Shown here: piece after piece, positions 12,212 to 22,396 of the stretch
Layout: each line of letters begins with the position of its first letter
Numbering within the stretch: the stretch's first letter is position 1
Origin: Euonymus europaeus
Lineage: Eukaryota; Streptophyta; Magnoliopsida; Celastrales; Celastraceae
Reading direction: 5' to 3'
NCBI GenBank assembly: GCA_963580455.1
Contig: OY756964.1
Span: 2,108,001-2,172,000 of the forward strand
DNA length: 64,000 nucleotides
Translations under genes and position numbers: made by a program
The notes under the pieces: model-generated
The model's input: only the letters and a program-made list of their open reading frames with translations
Told to the model about the DNA's origin: nothing
The model's database searches: none

Positions 12212-13009
12212 TCATTGGTGCTTTGTCAACCAATCAACTCCGAGTATCACATCGAAGTCTTTGAAATCTAACATATACAAATCGGCTTGTAGAGATATTT
12301 CTCCAAACCGACACTCACATCCGAACACCACCCCCTCCAACGTGGTAAAGTGCCCAAATGGTGAGGACACCGTAAACATTCTTCTAATCGGCGAAATTTC
12401 TACCGCTAGTGCGTTCGCTAACGAACTAGTAATAAATGATGAGGTAGCTCCAGAATCAAACAAGACTCTGGCCCAACAATTTGAAATCAAAAATGTACCT
12501 CCAATGAAGTTGGGATGCTCCTGTGCCTCCTGATGTCCCAATGCAAAGACACGTCCCTCTACCAATGCATTCTGCTGCTGCTGTGGCTGACGAGTCCCAC
12601 CCCGCCCCCTTCCTCCTGAGGGAACATTGGAAGGAAGAGCCGGAGGTGGTACTCCCGGTATGCTCTGTTGTTGTGCTCTCTGATTGCCCTCCGGACATTC
12701 ACTCTTTTTGTGACCCAACTTGCCACACCCAAAGCACTTAAACCCAGGAAGCCTGCACTCACTTGCCTTGTGCCCCTCCTTCCCACACTTGAAGCATGCT
12801 GTCTTGCTCCATTGTGGCCTTGGACCCTTGCCTCGGTCCCCTCTCTGTTGACGAAAGTCCATCCTCGGTTTCTTGTGGCTACTACCACCACCACCACTAC
12901 TACCCTCACTCACTGGACGCTTCCTCTGAGCTTCACTTTTCTCACTCAACTCAAAATCGAGAGCCATCTCCACTGTGTCCTGATATGACACCACTCTAGT
13001 GGCCATCAC
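12212..13009 (-). pseudogene. Gypsy gag C-terminus with zinc knuckles, plus protease
   Basis: 265 codons. The start is the tail of capsid/gag (SYQDTVEMALDFELSEKS), followed by a basic region and two CCHC zinc knuckles (CFKCGKEGHKASEC and CFGCGKLGHKKSEC, about residues 73-105). The aspartic protease follows with the active-site LFDSGATSSF (about residues 184-193) and the conserved DVILGVDWL end. It stops at a TGA (12212-12214) where related elements read on into RT. Upstream gag (several hundred residues in intact relatives) is gone, cut at 13010 next to the target-site duplication. Confidence 0.88.
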
Positions 13010-13010
13010 A

Positions 13011-13015
13011 TAGTG
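13011..13015. repeat. Right target-site duplication (TAGTG) of the gypsy element
   Basis: Exact match to 6983-6987; the element ends CATCACA at 13010. Confidence 0.85.
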
Positions 13016-13140
13016 CGTCGTTGTCGAAGAGGATTACGGCAAGGAACAACTAGAGGAGCGGCAAGGACTGGTGTTGTAGCTAGCACATGTGACTGTAGGG
13101 GTCCGAAGGTAAAGAAATATTTGACGAAACAGGTTTCTTG
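13016..13140 (-). pseudogene. Decayed Ty1/copia pol fragment, pre-RT region
   Basis: On the minus strand this encodes a proline- and arginine-rich linker ending PLRQRR, the region that precedes RT in copia polyproteins. Its frame runs directly into the SRLQDYV-type reading left of 6983 once the gypsy insertion and one TAGTG are removed. An FVKYFFTFG stretch upstream may be a worn version of the copia segment before the linker. No copia integrase core was found to the right. Confidence 0.6.
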
Positions 13141-13759
13141 TTGAATTAGTGTTGGAAAACTTATTGCAGCTAAAGAATGTGTGTTTTTCCCCTTGTCAAA
13201 TATATAGCCACACCCACATGCTTTGTAATTCAATAGTTTCTTATATTTTGATCTATGCATACAACACAATGTTATCCAATACAGAATAAAGGTAACGAAG
13301 CGCGGCTGTACATCTTATCTCCTACACGTCTCTTCTTCTTCTTCTCTCAAGCCCCTCGATCTTAAACCAAACCCATATAGAATGTTGTTTTTTCACTCCC
13401 TGGAGTTTGCAAGATCATCACAAATTAGCAGTGTTTGGTGGAGAGCTTTTATGCCGGGTAGACCTGATTTGTTCAATTTCGTGGTGGATTTAACTGATAA
13501 ATAGTGAATTCATTTTGAACGGCTTTCACAATTTTGTGTTGTTTTTCCCAACTGTATGGTTATGATTTCAATTTCCTTGAAATTTTAATTGAGAAAAGAT
13601 ATATCTCTCTATCACCCTTTGTTATTATAAAAAGGTGAATGTGCCCTTTTTTTTTCTTTTTTCTTTTTTTGTGTTCCTAGACGCTGCCGACTGCTAAGGA
13701 TTTGACATTGTCTGCATCAATTTGTTTAACATTAATGTTATACTACAGATATTTGAAAG
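13141..13759. other. Remainder between the copia remnant and the solo LTR
   Basis: A 117-bp stretch at 13150-13266 starts TGTTGG and ends CAACA and might be a small LTR, but no target-site duplication was found. From 13267 to 13759 I see only AT-rich DNA with a CTT-rich tract (13325-13345). Confidence 0.35.
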
Positions 13760-13764
13760 ATGCT
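13760..13764. repeat. Left target-site duplication (ATGCT) of the solo LTR
   Basis: ATGCT abuts the TGTTGTACC start and is repeated at 16951-16955. Confidence 0.85.
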
Positions 13765-16700
13765 TGTTGTACCCCAATTTTGGTTCAAGCCCAATGTAGG
13801 AGCCCATTTAGACATCATAAATTATTAGTCTACTTAAACCATAGATGACCCAAAGAAATGGCCCGTTAAAAAGAAATGTCATATGAGGCTTATGACATAA
13901 CTTAGGCCCAAATATTAAAGCCCTAAAATAGAACCAATTATGCAGCCTGCCCAACTAAGAACTTAGACTCACCTAATTGGTTCATAGCCTAATGACTAAA
14001 GAAAATGCAGAGTTGAAGAAGGAAAGAAACGGGCTGCTGAAGAAAAAGGAAAGGCGCCGACACAGGAGGGAAAAAAGGAAGGAAAGAGGAAAAGACACCG
14101 GGGAAAAAGGGAAAGAAGAGAAGGGTGATCTTAGAGTTCATACACGGGTTGAGTATTATACCGTAAGTTGGGGGGATTTTGTGAGAAATTTATGGGGTTA
14201 GATTTTTGTTTTAGGAAAGAAAATCAATTACGAGAGAGAGGGAGAAAGTGCCAGAAGTAGAAGGGAATGTTGAGAAGATTAGGAGATGATTTCGGGATTC
14301 AAAGAGGATTTGGTTTGGGTGTTTGACAGGTTATAAATAGGAGATTCAAAGGGAAATTGGGGGGGGGGGGGGGGACCTCCGGTTGGTTTCTCTGCTTTCT
14401 AGAGAATTTTTAGCTCTTTCCTTTGGTTTTTTTTTTCTTTCACATTTCTGGGGCTGATGGGATTTCTCGATTCTTCCTTTCACTTGCTGCGATTCTTTCA
14501 TTCTAAAATTCTTTTTTTTGCCTCTTTGAGTGCTGAGTGATTAGTCATTAGGAGAAGGATTTCTGGATTGGTTTGCTGAGTGGGTAAGCTCTCTAAATTG
14601 TTTCTCTTCTAGCTCATTGGCAGGTTTTATTGTTTGAATTGAGGTTCGGATTATGCCAGAGGATGAACAATTGTGATTCCCCATGGTTTTTTTTTTCTGT
14701 CAATATTTGAGATGTATGTTGATGACTGCTTGCTATGCTAGATTACTTCAAATATTTTTTTGGATGTTAGGGTTGAAATTGGAATTCTTGCATCTTTTAG
14801 TTTTGTTTAATAATCTTGAGGTATGATTCTGCCTATTAAATTTGGTGTTCAAACATGAGGATGGCTGGCAGATGGTTGGATTTATTGATTCACTTGTTTT
14901 CACTGTTTTTATGCGCATATCATTGCTTTAAGTTAATTTCTTGAACACTTATATGTAATGATGATTCTTTATATGACAGACCTTGTAATTAAATTCCTTG
15001 AGCTTGCTTTTGTTCTGTGATTATTAATCCCACTGCTATTTACTTGTTAAATAATCATGTTATATCAGATTGTTTGATGTTAGGGTCTTATTGAGTATTT
15101 GTGGAGGTTTGGATAGTTGGAATGCCAAGTGAAGAATGGTTGGCTTATATTCGATATACAGAATGGTTTCTGGTGATTTGAGAGGAACTTTATAATTTGA
15201 GTGTTAAATCAAGGAAAATACTTGTATATTCTGCATCTGCTGATATGTTTTCGTTTCTATATGAATATTTCTGGTTTGGTAAATGGAAGTATGTGTTTGT
15301 ATGGCTTTATTTCATTGTGTTAAACGTTCATGTTTTGAGATGGTAATACCAGATTTAAGGAGATCGAAACTATGCACTTGCATTACTGATTCGGTGGATT
15401 GCTCATAACATGGAGCATTTGAGTCGTGCTCCTACTTGAATATAATGGGTAATCAATGGGCTACATAAATGGAGCATGTGGGCTTTGTATGTAAATGTGA
15501 TTTATTTGTTTGGGTCAATGTATTGGGGCTTATTTCTATGACATATGTGTGTTTTGGTAATTGTTGGACCATATATTGAATTGCATAAGATGTGGGCTTT
15601 ATATGTATGATTCATTTGGGTTTTGAATTTTTTTTATGTGGGTAATCATGAGATAAAGGTTTAATAGTTTGGGCCAATGAATTATATAACTATTTGAGCT
15701 TTGGGATTTATGAATATTTTGATTTTAAAATTGCATGAAAATAAAATTATATGGGATCTTTTTGTATGTTCATTGCATCAAAGCAATTGATTATAAATTT
15801 TCAGTCATGTTAATTTAATAACATGATTGAAATATTCAATTGCTAATAAAAAAGGAACCGAAATGGCATGTTGCTCATCATTGTTTTCAACATTGTTAAT
15901 ATGTTATTTGAAATGTGTTTATATGTGAATGCTATTTGAAATATGTTATATGTGAATTGAATAATCGATTTGATGATTGTTTGATTTATGTGTCAATTAT
16001 ATGATTTAATATTTTAATATTTTTGTTTGGGGGATTTGCGATAATTTAATATCGTATAGTCTCCACAAAATAAATTCGGTTCCCAACATTTTTTCTTATT
16101 TTATTTTTACCTTTATTTATTTTCATTCTATTTTTATCTTTATTTATCTATACCTTATTTTAATTTCATTATTAAATATATATATATGTATATTTTTGCT
16201 CTATTTTCGTATTGTTGTTATTATTATTATATTATTTTATGTTATTAACTTTATATTATCATTATGTATTTATATAATATTTTATGTTATTTTCATTTTT
16301 GTATTATATTTATATTTTGGATTCATTTTTTTTCCTATTTTACTTTATGTTATTTATTACTATTTATATTTTATTTGACTTTATTTTAAACTTATGTATT
16401 ATATAAAAATTATATTAAAAGTTTTTGCCTACGATGAAATCTATTTGGGGGAATGCATTGGATGCACCCTTGGAAAGATTCTTGAGATGAGAGTGTTTTT
16501 TGGGAAATTTGACCATTGGATGAAAAAATCTCATGAACCTCAATATTAGACTTTTAATATAGTTTTTATATATATTAATAAAATTATTTTATTTTATTTT
16601 GATATAGTCATATATTTATTTAAATTATTTTATTATATATAGCTATTATATTTTTAAAGATAATTTTTATCCTATATAGTTTTTGTAAAATTTATATAAT

Positions 16701-16950
16701 TATTGTACCTTATATACGTCACAATTAATCTTTTCGGAAGAATCATTTAATGGAATAATAAAAGTTAAATTGGCAACTGTTTTTAAAACAGACGTTATGG
16801 GGTGCTTTACACCTTCCCTATACGTAATAAATTCACTTACCCATTTTCTGGATTTTCGCAGACCAAGTTATTTTTTATAGTGAACAATTGCACCTATTAC
16901 AATTGGTGGCGACTCTTTTAAAAATTTCTTTCGCAAAACCGGTTGCGACA
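13765..16950 (+). mobile_element. Solo LTR of a Ty3/gypsy (Ogre/Tat-like) retrotransposon, 3186 bp
   Basis: Starts TGTTGTACCCC and ends GGTTGCGACA, imperfectly inverted termini, with perfect ATGCT duplications outside. Near the 3' end are the GGGGTGCTTTACACCTTCCC stretch (16799) and GGTGGCGACTC (16903), which recur at the LTR end and leader of large plant gypsy elements of the Ogre/Tat group (from memory). A TATAAATAG box at 14332 lies just before a 16-G run (14359-14374), a plausible transcription start region. Purine-rich and very AT-rich sections follow (16080-16700). No internal coding part remains, so this is a product of LTR-LTR recombination. ORFs inside it are not genes. Confidence 0.85.
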
Positions 16951-16955
16951 ATGCT
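16951..16955. repeat. Right target-site duplication (ATGCT) of the solo LTR
   Basis: Exact match to 13760-13764. Confidence 0.85.
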
Positions 16956-17519
16956 TATATCTCTTTAATCTATTCCTATAGGTTTCATGCAAGATTCCTT
17001 AATAAGCAGAGAGAGGGAAAGCCTCTTGACCCCTGAACAAACAAAGGTATTTTTGTTATCAGTTTAGACATAAGCTGGCGGTGAATTTGGATTCGGTTTA
17101 GTTCCCATTAAAAGAAACCCGAACAAATTTCAGGTATCCGGAGAAGAACTAATGAATATTGACATGTTTTTGCTACTTACAATTCAAATTCAAAGGAAAT
17201 TGAAACACAGAGAGCGAAATTCGAGCAAGGAAAAGTGCGAGGTGAGTAGTTTATCAACCAATGTTACCCTAAATGGACTATCTGCCATCTGGTTGGTTTT
17301 ATTTTAGAACACAAAGAGGCCTCTATTTTGAGTTGGGCTTCAAATAATATACCCTAAATGGACTAACTGGTTGGTTTTAGAATACAAAGAGGCCCAATAG
17401 CTCAGGTTGGACTCGAACAGGCGTCTCCACTCTCCAGTCTACTATGTTTTGTCAACCCAAGCCACACATATGAGACCATCGCGAGCCAGCCCCGATGAAT
17501 GATAATTTAGCATTCGTGG
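16956..17519. other. Intergenic, between solo LTR and CTP synthase remnant
   Basis: A degenerate short repeat of AACACAAAGAGGCC / ACCCTAAATGGACTA occurs twice (17265-17400). No upstream CTP synthase exon was found. Confidence 0.4.
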
Positions 17520-18384
17520 TCCAGGTAAATCCAGAGTTGATCGAACTTCTGGAAGAAAGCGGCCTAAAATTTGTAGGGAGGGATGAAACAGGAAAGCGTA
17601 TGGAGTGGGTCTTCTGCTGAATAATTATTCCCCATTGAAACTTACACATATTCTTCTTAGATATGTCAAAATCTAATTGTCTATAGTTGTACAAGTAATT
17701 ATCTACTTTTGATAACTTGTAAGTTGTAGGCCGACACTACTGACACAAGTCTTGAAAATTCATCAGTTGAGCTTCATGAATTTCCCACATTTCAGCAAAA
17801 TAAAACAAAGTTTTCCTCTTGCAAACAGAATTGATTTTTTTTTATTTCGTCAATTCTATTGTTCTACAGGTTTTAGAGCTCCCAAGCCATCCATTCTATG
17901 TGGGAATGCAGTTCCATCCAGAATTCAAATCCCGGCCTGGGAAGCCTTCAGCTCTATTTAGAGGTACATATCTATTGTCGGATTGTCGCATGAATAAATA
18001 TTGTAGTTTTTGGAGGACGGCAATTTTAGTCAATGTTGAATAAGATACTGACATGTTATTTAGGAAAGATACAGTATTGCATAGGGTGGAAGAGCTAGAG
18101 TTTAGCGAGTAATCTTTTGCAGTTTTACACTCCAGGCTACAAATGGTTTAATTTAGAATCATACCGATCTTTTTCTAGATCTATAGTTCTATACATGGCC
18201 TTAGCAATTTGCACACAATAATGCTCCTTGAGAAAATATTAATCGCAAACGAAGTGTTCCAAGTTCATCTTCTACTTAAACCACCTTTCATTGTTGACAG
18301 TTCCATATTTCTATGACAGCCCTAGTTTTGGTAGCGACAGGACAGTTGGAAACATATCTCAACAGGAACTGCAATGGAAGTTGA
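17520..18384 (+). pseudogene. CTP synthase, last three exons only (glutaminase C-terminus)
   Basis: CTP synthase makes CTP from UTP, ATP and glutamine; its C-terminal half is a class I glutamine amidotransferase. Exon a (to 17605) encodes [20 protein letters not shown] and ETGKRME. Exon b (17870-17963) encodes [20 protein letters not shown] with the catalytic His and Glu of the HPE triad part, then PGKPSALF. Exon c (18320-18384) reads ATGQLETYLNRNCNGS and stops. Splice sites fit for b and c (CTACAG, GGTACAT, GACAG). At the end of exon a the sequence is ATGGAG|TGGGTC where GAG|GTGGGT would be expected, so the donor looks destroyed. N-terminal synthase exons are absent from the window. I infer a truncated pseudogene. 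Confidence 0.8.
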
Positions 18385-20102
18385 TATTCAAACGCCACCG
18401 TCTTATTGTTTCAGAATCATTCTTGCACTAATTAGGGAGATAGATACCTAGGAAACACTTGCTTTGAGTGATATCCACATGGCAGTGTGATTTTGTCATT
18501 CCCGCATTGCCCTGATTTTTAGCTAGCATTTTTTTGCGTCAGCCTTTAAATGTAGGCAGGTCTGTCATGGATTTTTTCTTTTGATTTCTTGATAGTTGTG
18601 GCTTGAGTGCCTTTAAATGAGTATGTCGTTGTTATGTTGGATAGATTTAGAGTATAAATCTAGTTTGACGATTAGGTCAAGTCCAAAGAGGAACATTAAT
18701 CCATATTAATTGGTGCCAAATTTCAATAATCAAATGCTTTAATCTAATTGTGCTTGCATGATTAGATTTTGATATGTTGAGCATGATAGAAGATTATTTA
18801 CCATGATGGATTAGGATTAGAGTTCTTTAATTAATTGTTTGAACCAAATTATTTGCTTTGCTTGTTTACATTGATACTCAAAAATTACCGATCATACTGG
18901 CTCATATTTACTTTCTAGTCGGTATTTATTATTCGTTGTGAATTGCATTTACATCCACTCTCAAACACTCTCCTCCTCGAGACTCAATTTCGGACTCCTG
19001 AAATTTGCTACTTGTCAATACCCTACACTTGATAAGTACACACATATTAAGGTGTCGGTCATTTACTCGATTAGGTTTTTTGTGTGATCCTATTCAACAA
19101 TATTTTAAACACATTAACTTATTCATACGATGACTAGATTCTCAGAAAAGGTCCTGGGGCCGCCTTAATCTTTAAGCACGTTATGTTAGTGAACTTCAAC
19201 TTTAGATCATATGACTCAGTAGAGCTGCAGAGAAGGTCTCTTAACAATTTTAACTTCTTTGGTGTTCAAAATATGGGCTGCTACTTTGGTGGCTATCGTC
19301 TATAACCCTTATTCTTATTGTCATGTTGGCTTTCCATAGCAAAGACAAAACCGAGGGTCTAGGTGATCTTATATGCACTTTGCAGTGTTACATAATTGTA
19401 CAAAGGTGCTTCATAATTATAAGCCTTTACTTCAGTCCAGAAATGTAAGCATTGTAAAGACCAGGGATCCAATTAGCTCCCAGGCATGGAGATTAGACAA
19501 AGACACCTCTGAACCTTCATAATTTGGTCTATGTTGCTATTCAAGAATATATTGTGTCGAATTTTTATATAAAAGCTCGTTGAATCTTAGGAGATATCAG
19601 TAAGAGTAGGTTGAATCCTAGGAGATACTAGTAAGAGTAGGCTTCTTCTACGGAAGCATTATGTTTGTGGTCTTTTACTACATGTTTACTGCTGATTTCT
19701 GCTCTGCTTTTAGTGTAGGCCATAAGTGTTAGATGTCATATAAACGTTAAGGATGTTTCTTTTTGTAGGTTGTTCTAACCTATAACTCAAATAGTTCATG
19801 CCATCTGATCGAGTGGTTTACATTTGGCTTGATGTTGTATTGCTTTCAATCCATCTAGTTGGCTTGTGGAAAATGGATCCTATTGGTATCAACGACCACT
19901 TGGCGGATTCTCTCATACTCCATCCACCAGTTCATACCCTTCATATAATAGCATAGTCCCTGCTGTCACTGGCTCACAGTCTTGTCATCGAAGCTCAGAC
20001 ATTGATCGTCGATTCCCATCCTCGCCTAGTGACATTTGCTACTCAGCTGACTTAAGAAGAGTTGCACTATTGCGGTCTGTGTAGATGAGAATGCGACCTT
20101 CT
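18385..20102. other. Intergenic DNA, no supported gene
   Basis: AT-rich. An ORF at 19866-20084 (serine/proline-rich) leads into the tandem repeat at 20103 and may belong with it as a decayed gene, but no family was recognised. Confidence 0.35.
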
Positions 20103-20575
20103 GGGCCATTGTCATCTGAATCGATATTTAGTTTCGGGCAGGAGACTATCTAATATAGAAGTTGAGGAGCAGCCTTGCTCATGTATGGAGTCTTTAGCTG
20201 ATGAGAGGGAGTATCAGATTGAGGAGTCTTCTTCTGTAGGTACCGTAGAGCCTGATTTTGACAAGGAGAAGCCATGCGCCGCGTTGAATAAGTATATGAA
20301 AGTTGATGATGCAGCAGCTCCAATGCATCAGGAGTCAGGGCCATTGTCATTTGAATGGCTTTTCCGTTCCGGTCAGGAGACTGTATGCAATATGGATGCT
20401 GAGGGCCGCACAGCCTTGCTCGTGTATGAAGTCTTTAGTTGATGAGAGGGAGTGTCGGATTGAGGAGTGTTCTTCTGTAGGTACCTCAGAGCCTGATTTT
20501 GACAAAGAGAAACCATGCACAGCGTTGAATTAGTGTTTGAAAGTTGATGGTGCGGCGGCTCAAATGAACCAGGAT
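20103..20575 (+). repeat. Two-unit tandem repeat (about 235-241 bp) with coding character
   Basis: Unit 1 starts at 20103 (GGGCCATTGTCAT) and unit 2 at 20338. Both encode, in variant form, GQET..., a YG/YEVFS-type stretch, DEREYQIEESSSVGT and EPDFDKEKPCAALN on the plus strand. Each unit has a stop or frame change at a different place, so the array is not one open protein now. Acidic glutamate/aspartate-rich content suggests a disordered protein region that duplicated and then decayed. No homolog recognised. Confidence 0.6.
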
Positions 20576-20717
20576 TCATTATATGATGAAGTTAGACAAA
20601 TATGCATAATACATTACTGACTTCCCGCATTTTGAAGTCAAACAAATTGTTGGGACAAAAGTATACAATGACATACAAAACTCGCATACCCAAGAAAAAG
20701 CTAACATAAGAAATCAA

Positions 20718-22345
20718 TCAAGAGAGTAGCCAAGCAGCCATTGCGTTTTGTTTCTCAACATCTTCAACTTGATCTTCCATTTTTTGATCACTCTCCCATA
20801 ACCAAGAAAACATGGTATCTTGATCACTCTCCTCCATCTCCAATAACTTATTTCCTTGAAACAAATCAACCCATAGATCGTCATCAAATGAAGAGCAAGA
20901 GTACCAATCACGACCGTCACCAAAATTATTACCTCTCTCAAAGTCAACATGTTCATTTGTTCCCATTTTGTCCGAACTTGAAAAAACCTCACTTTCTTTA
21001 CACCCACCACCGTCGTTAATAACAAAAACGTTGACATAATCATCATCAATTTGTCTTTGTTCACTTGAAAGCAAATCCCCATTTGGATCCAGCAGCAATG
21101 CTGACCCAGTAGTAGTAGTGTCCATAATGTCATCAAAGAACATTTTTGTGTCATTAATACTACACAATGGTCCTGAAACTTCACTGTCTTTCTCTCCACC
21201 GCTTGTATTGCCGAGGCAAAACAGCATTGAATGATCATTTGAATTCCCACAACTCAAGCAGCTCTCTCTCTCCTGGTCACTACTCGAAGAACCCACCATT
21301 ATTCCTTCCTTATCTTCTTCAATGAGCGGATCCAAACACATACTGGGGGTCTCCTGTAATGTTGGAGTGGGTGGTGGTAGTGGCACATTTGTAATTACCT
21401 TCTCTTTTGAGGAATCTTCTTCATTTGTTCGTCTTGCGTTCTTCTTCTTCTTCTTCTTCGATGTTTGTCTACTCACTATGCCACCTTTACGTTCAATTGC
21501 CATGGCCTTTCTGGTCATTTCCACCATCATTGGTGAGTTCTCTGTTGATAGCCTTCTAAAGCTGTAGACTTTTCTACTCAAGTGAGAGTTCCAATAATTC
21601 TTTATTTCGTTGTCTGTTCGTCCTGGTAATTGACTTGCTATCAACGACCATCTGACCCCAGCAAAATCAGAAGACCACATCATCAGTCATTAAATATTCA
21701 CAAAAAATTAAACCAACGAAGGAGAAAGCTTTTGACACTGCTAGTCACGATTCAACAACTATGAGAAAACATTGAACAAGGATATAAGTTACGCTAGACA
21801 AAAAAGGGTCGCATTACATGACAAAAAAATGGTTCAGAAAAGTAATATTTACTTTCGAAGTAGGACAGCTAGCCATCACCTTTTTTGCAAATTGACTACA
21901 GTAGTATAAAAAGAAAGAGCACCAAAACAACACAATCGTGGAATGGAAGTAATTAATATATATGTTGAAATTGGACCAACCTGTTGCCCAAAGAAGAATG
22001 CAACTTAAAAATAATGTCATCCTCTTCAGCAGTAATGTTTCCTTTCTTCAAGTCATCTCGCAAGTAATTTATCCATCTCAATCTACAACTCTTCCCACAC
22101 CTCAACAGCCCTTCAAAATCCCAAAACAAAAGGAGCCAAATTAAGCATTTTGTAACATAAATAAACACACAAATTTAACCAACTTGTTAAGTTACATTTC
22201 CTAATTAATTACCAGCATTTCTGGCTAGTGATCTCCACGTCCCCTCTCCATACTCTTGAATGTAGTTTCTCAGCTTCTCATCTTCTTCACGAGTCCATCT
22301 CCCTCTCTTCAACCCAACTTTCTCACAACATGGTGCCCTTCCCAT
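20718..22345 (-). CDS. MYB11/12/111-like: R2R3-MYB transcription factor, flavonol-regulator subgroup 7 (MYB11/12/111-like)
   Basis: Three exons on the minus strand: 22345-22213 (133 bp), 22110-21981 (130 bp) and 21651-20718 (934 bp), coding 398 residues. The 133/130-bp pair is the canonical R2R3-MYB exon structure. The N-terminus [17 protein letters not shown] opens the R2 repeat; R3 ends [18 protein letters not shown] (about residue 116). In MYB12-type proteins subgroup 7 is marked by a GRTSR..MK-like motif and a C-terminal W-L-L-S. Here [14 protein letters not shown] (about 142-155) is a divergent version of the first and AAWLLS ends the protein. Such factors activate CHS, CHI, F3H and FLS in the nucleus. 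The C-terminal half is acidic and serine-rich, suiting an activation domain. The gene is intact. The paralog number cannot be fixed, though gene order favours MYB11. Confidence 0.9.
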
Positions 22346-22384
22346 CTCTACAGAACGAGTGAAGACAACTAGTTATCTAGAGCT

Positions 22385-22396
22385 TCTATATATAAA
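22385..22396 (-). promoter_or_regulatory. TATA box of the MYB gene
   Basis: TTTATATATAGA on the minus strand, about 40 bp upstream of the ATG at 22345, which implies a very short 5' UTR. Confidence 0.6.

Larger units (their letters stand above)
6988..13010 (-). mobile_element. Ty3/gypsy chromovirus (Tekay/Del type), 5'-deleted, inserted in a copia element
   Basis: The element reads right to left: end of gag, protease, RT, RNase H, integrase, chromodomain-like tail, polypurine tract, 3' LTR. Both ends are flanked by TAGTG. At the right the minus-strand sequence begins TGTGATGG inside gag, so the 5' LTR, primer-binding site and most of gag are absent. The LTR itself begins TGTGAAATC. The shared TGTGA suggests a deletion between the LTR start and an internal gag site, or insertion of an aberrant cDNA. 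The copia reading frame continues across the insertion point once one TAGTG is counted, which confirms the borders. The long LTR and chromodomain place it in the Tekay/Del clade. Confidence 0.9.

Noticed and set aside
13150..13266. Possible 117-bp LTR starting TGTTGG and ending CAACA
   Set aside because: No matching flank duplication, no partner copy and no primer-binding site; the five-base inverted ends may be chance.
13977..14201. Lysine/arginine-rich ORF
   Set aside because: Lies in the purine-rich part of the solo LTR; composition alone explains it.
17380..17425. tRNA- or SINE-like A-box (TAGCTCAGGTTGG) and CTCGAAC motif
   Set aside because: Spacing between the boxes is wrong and no tRNA fold can be drawn.
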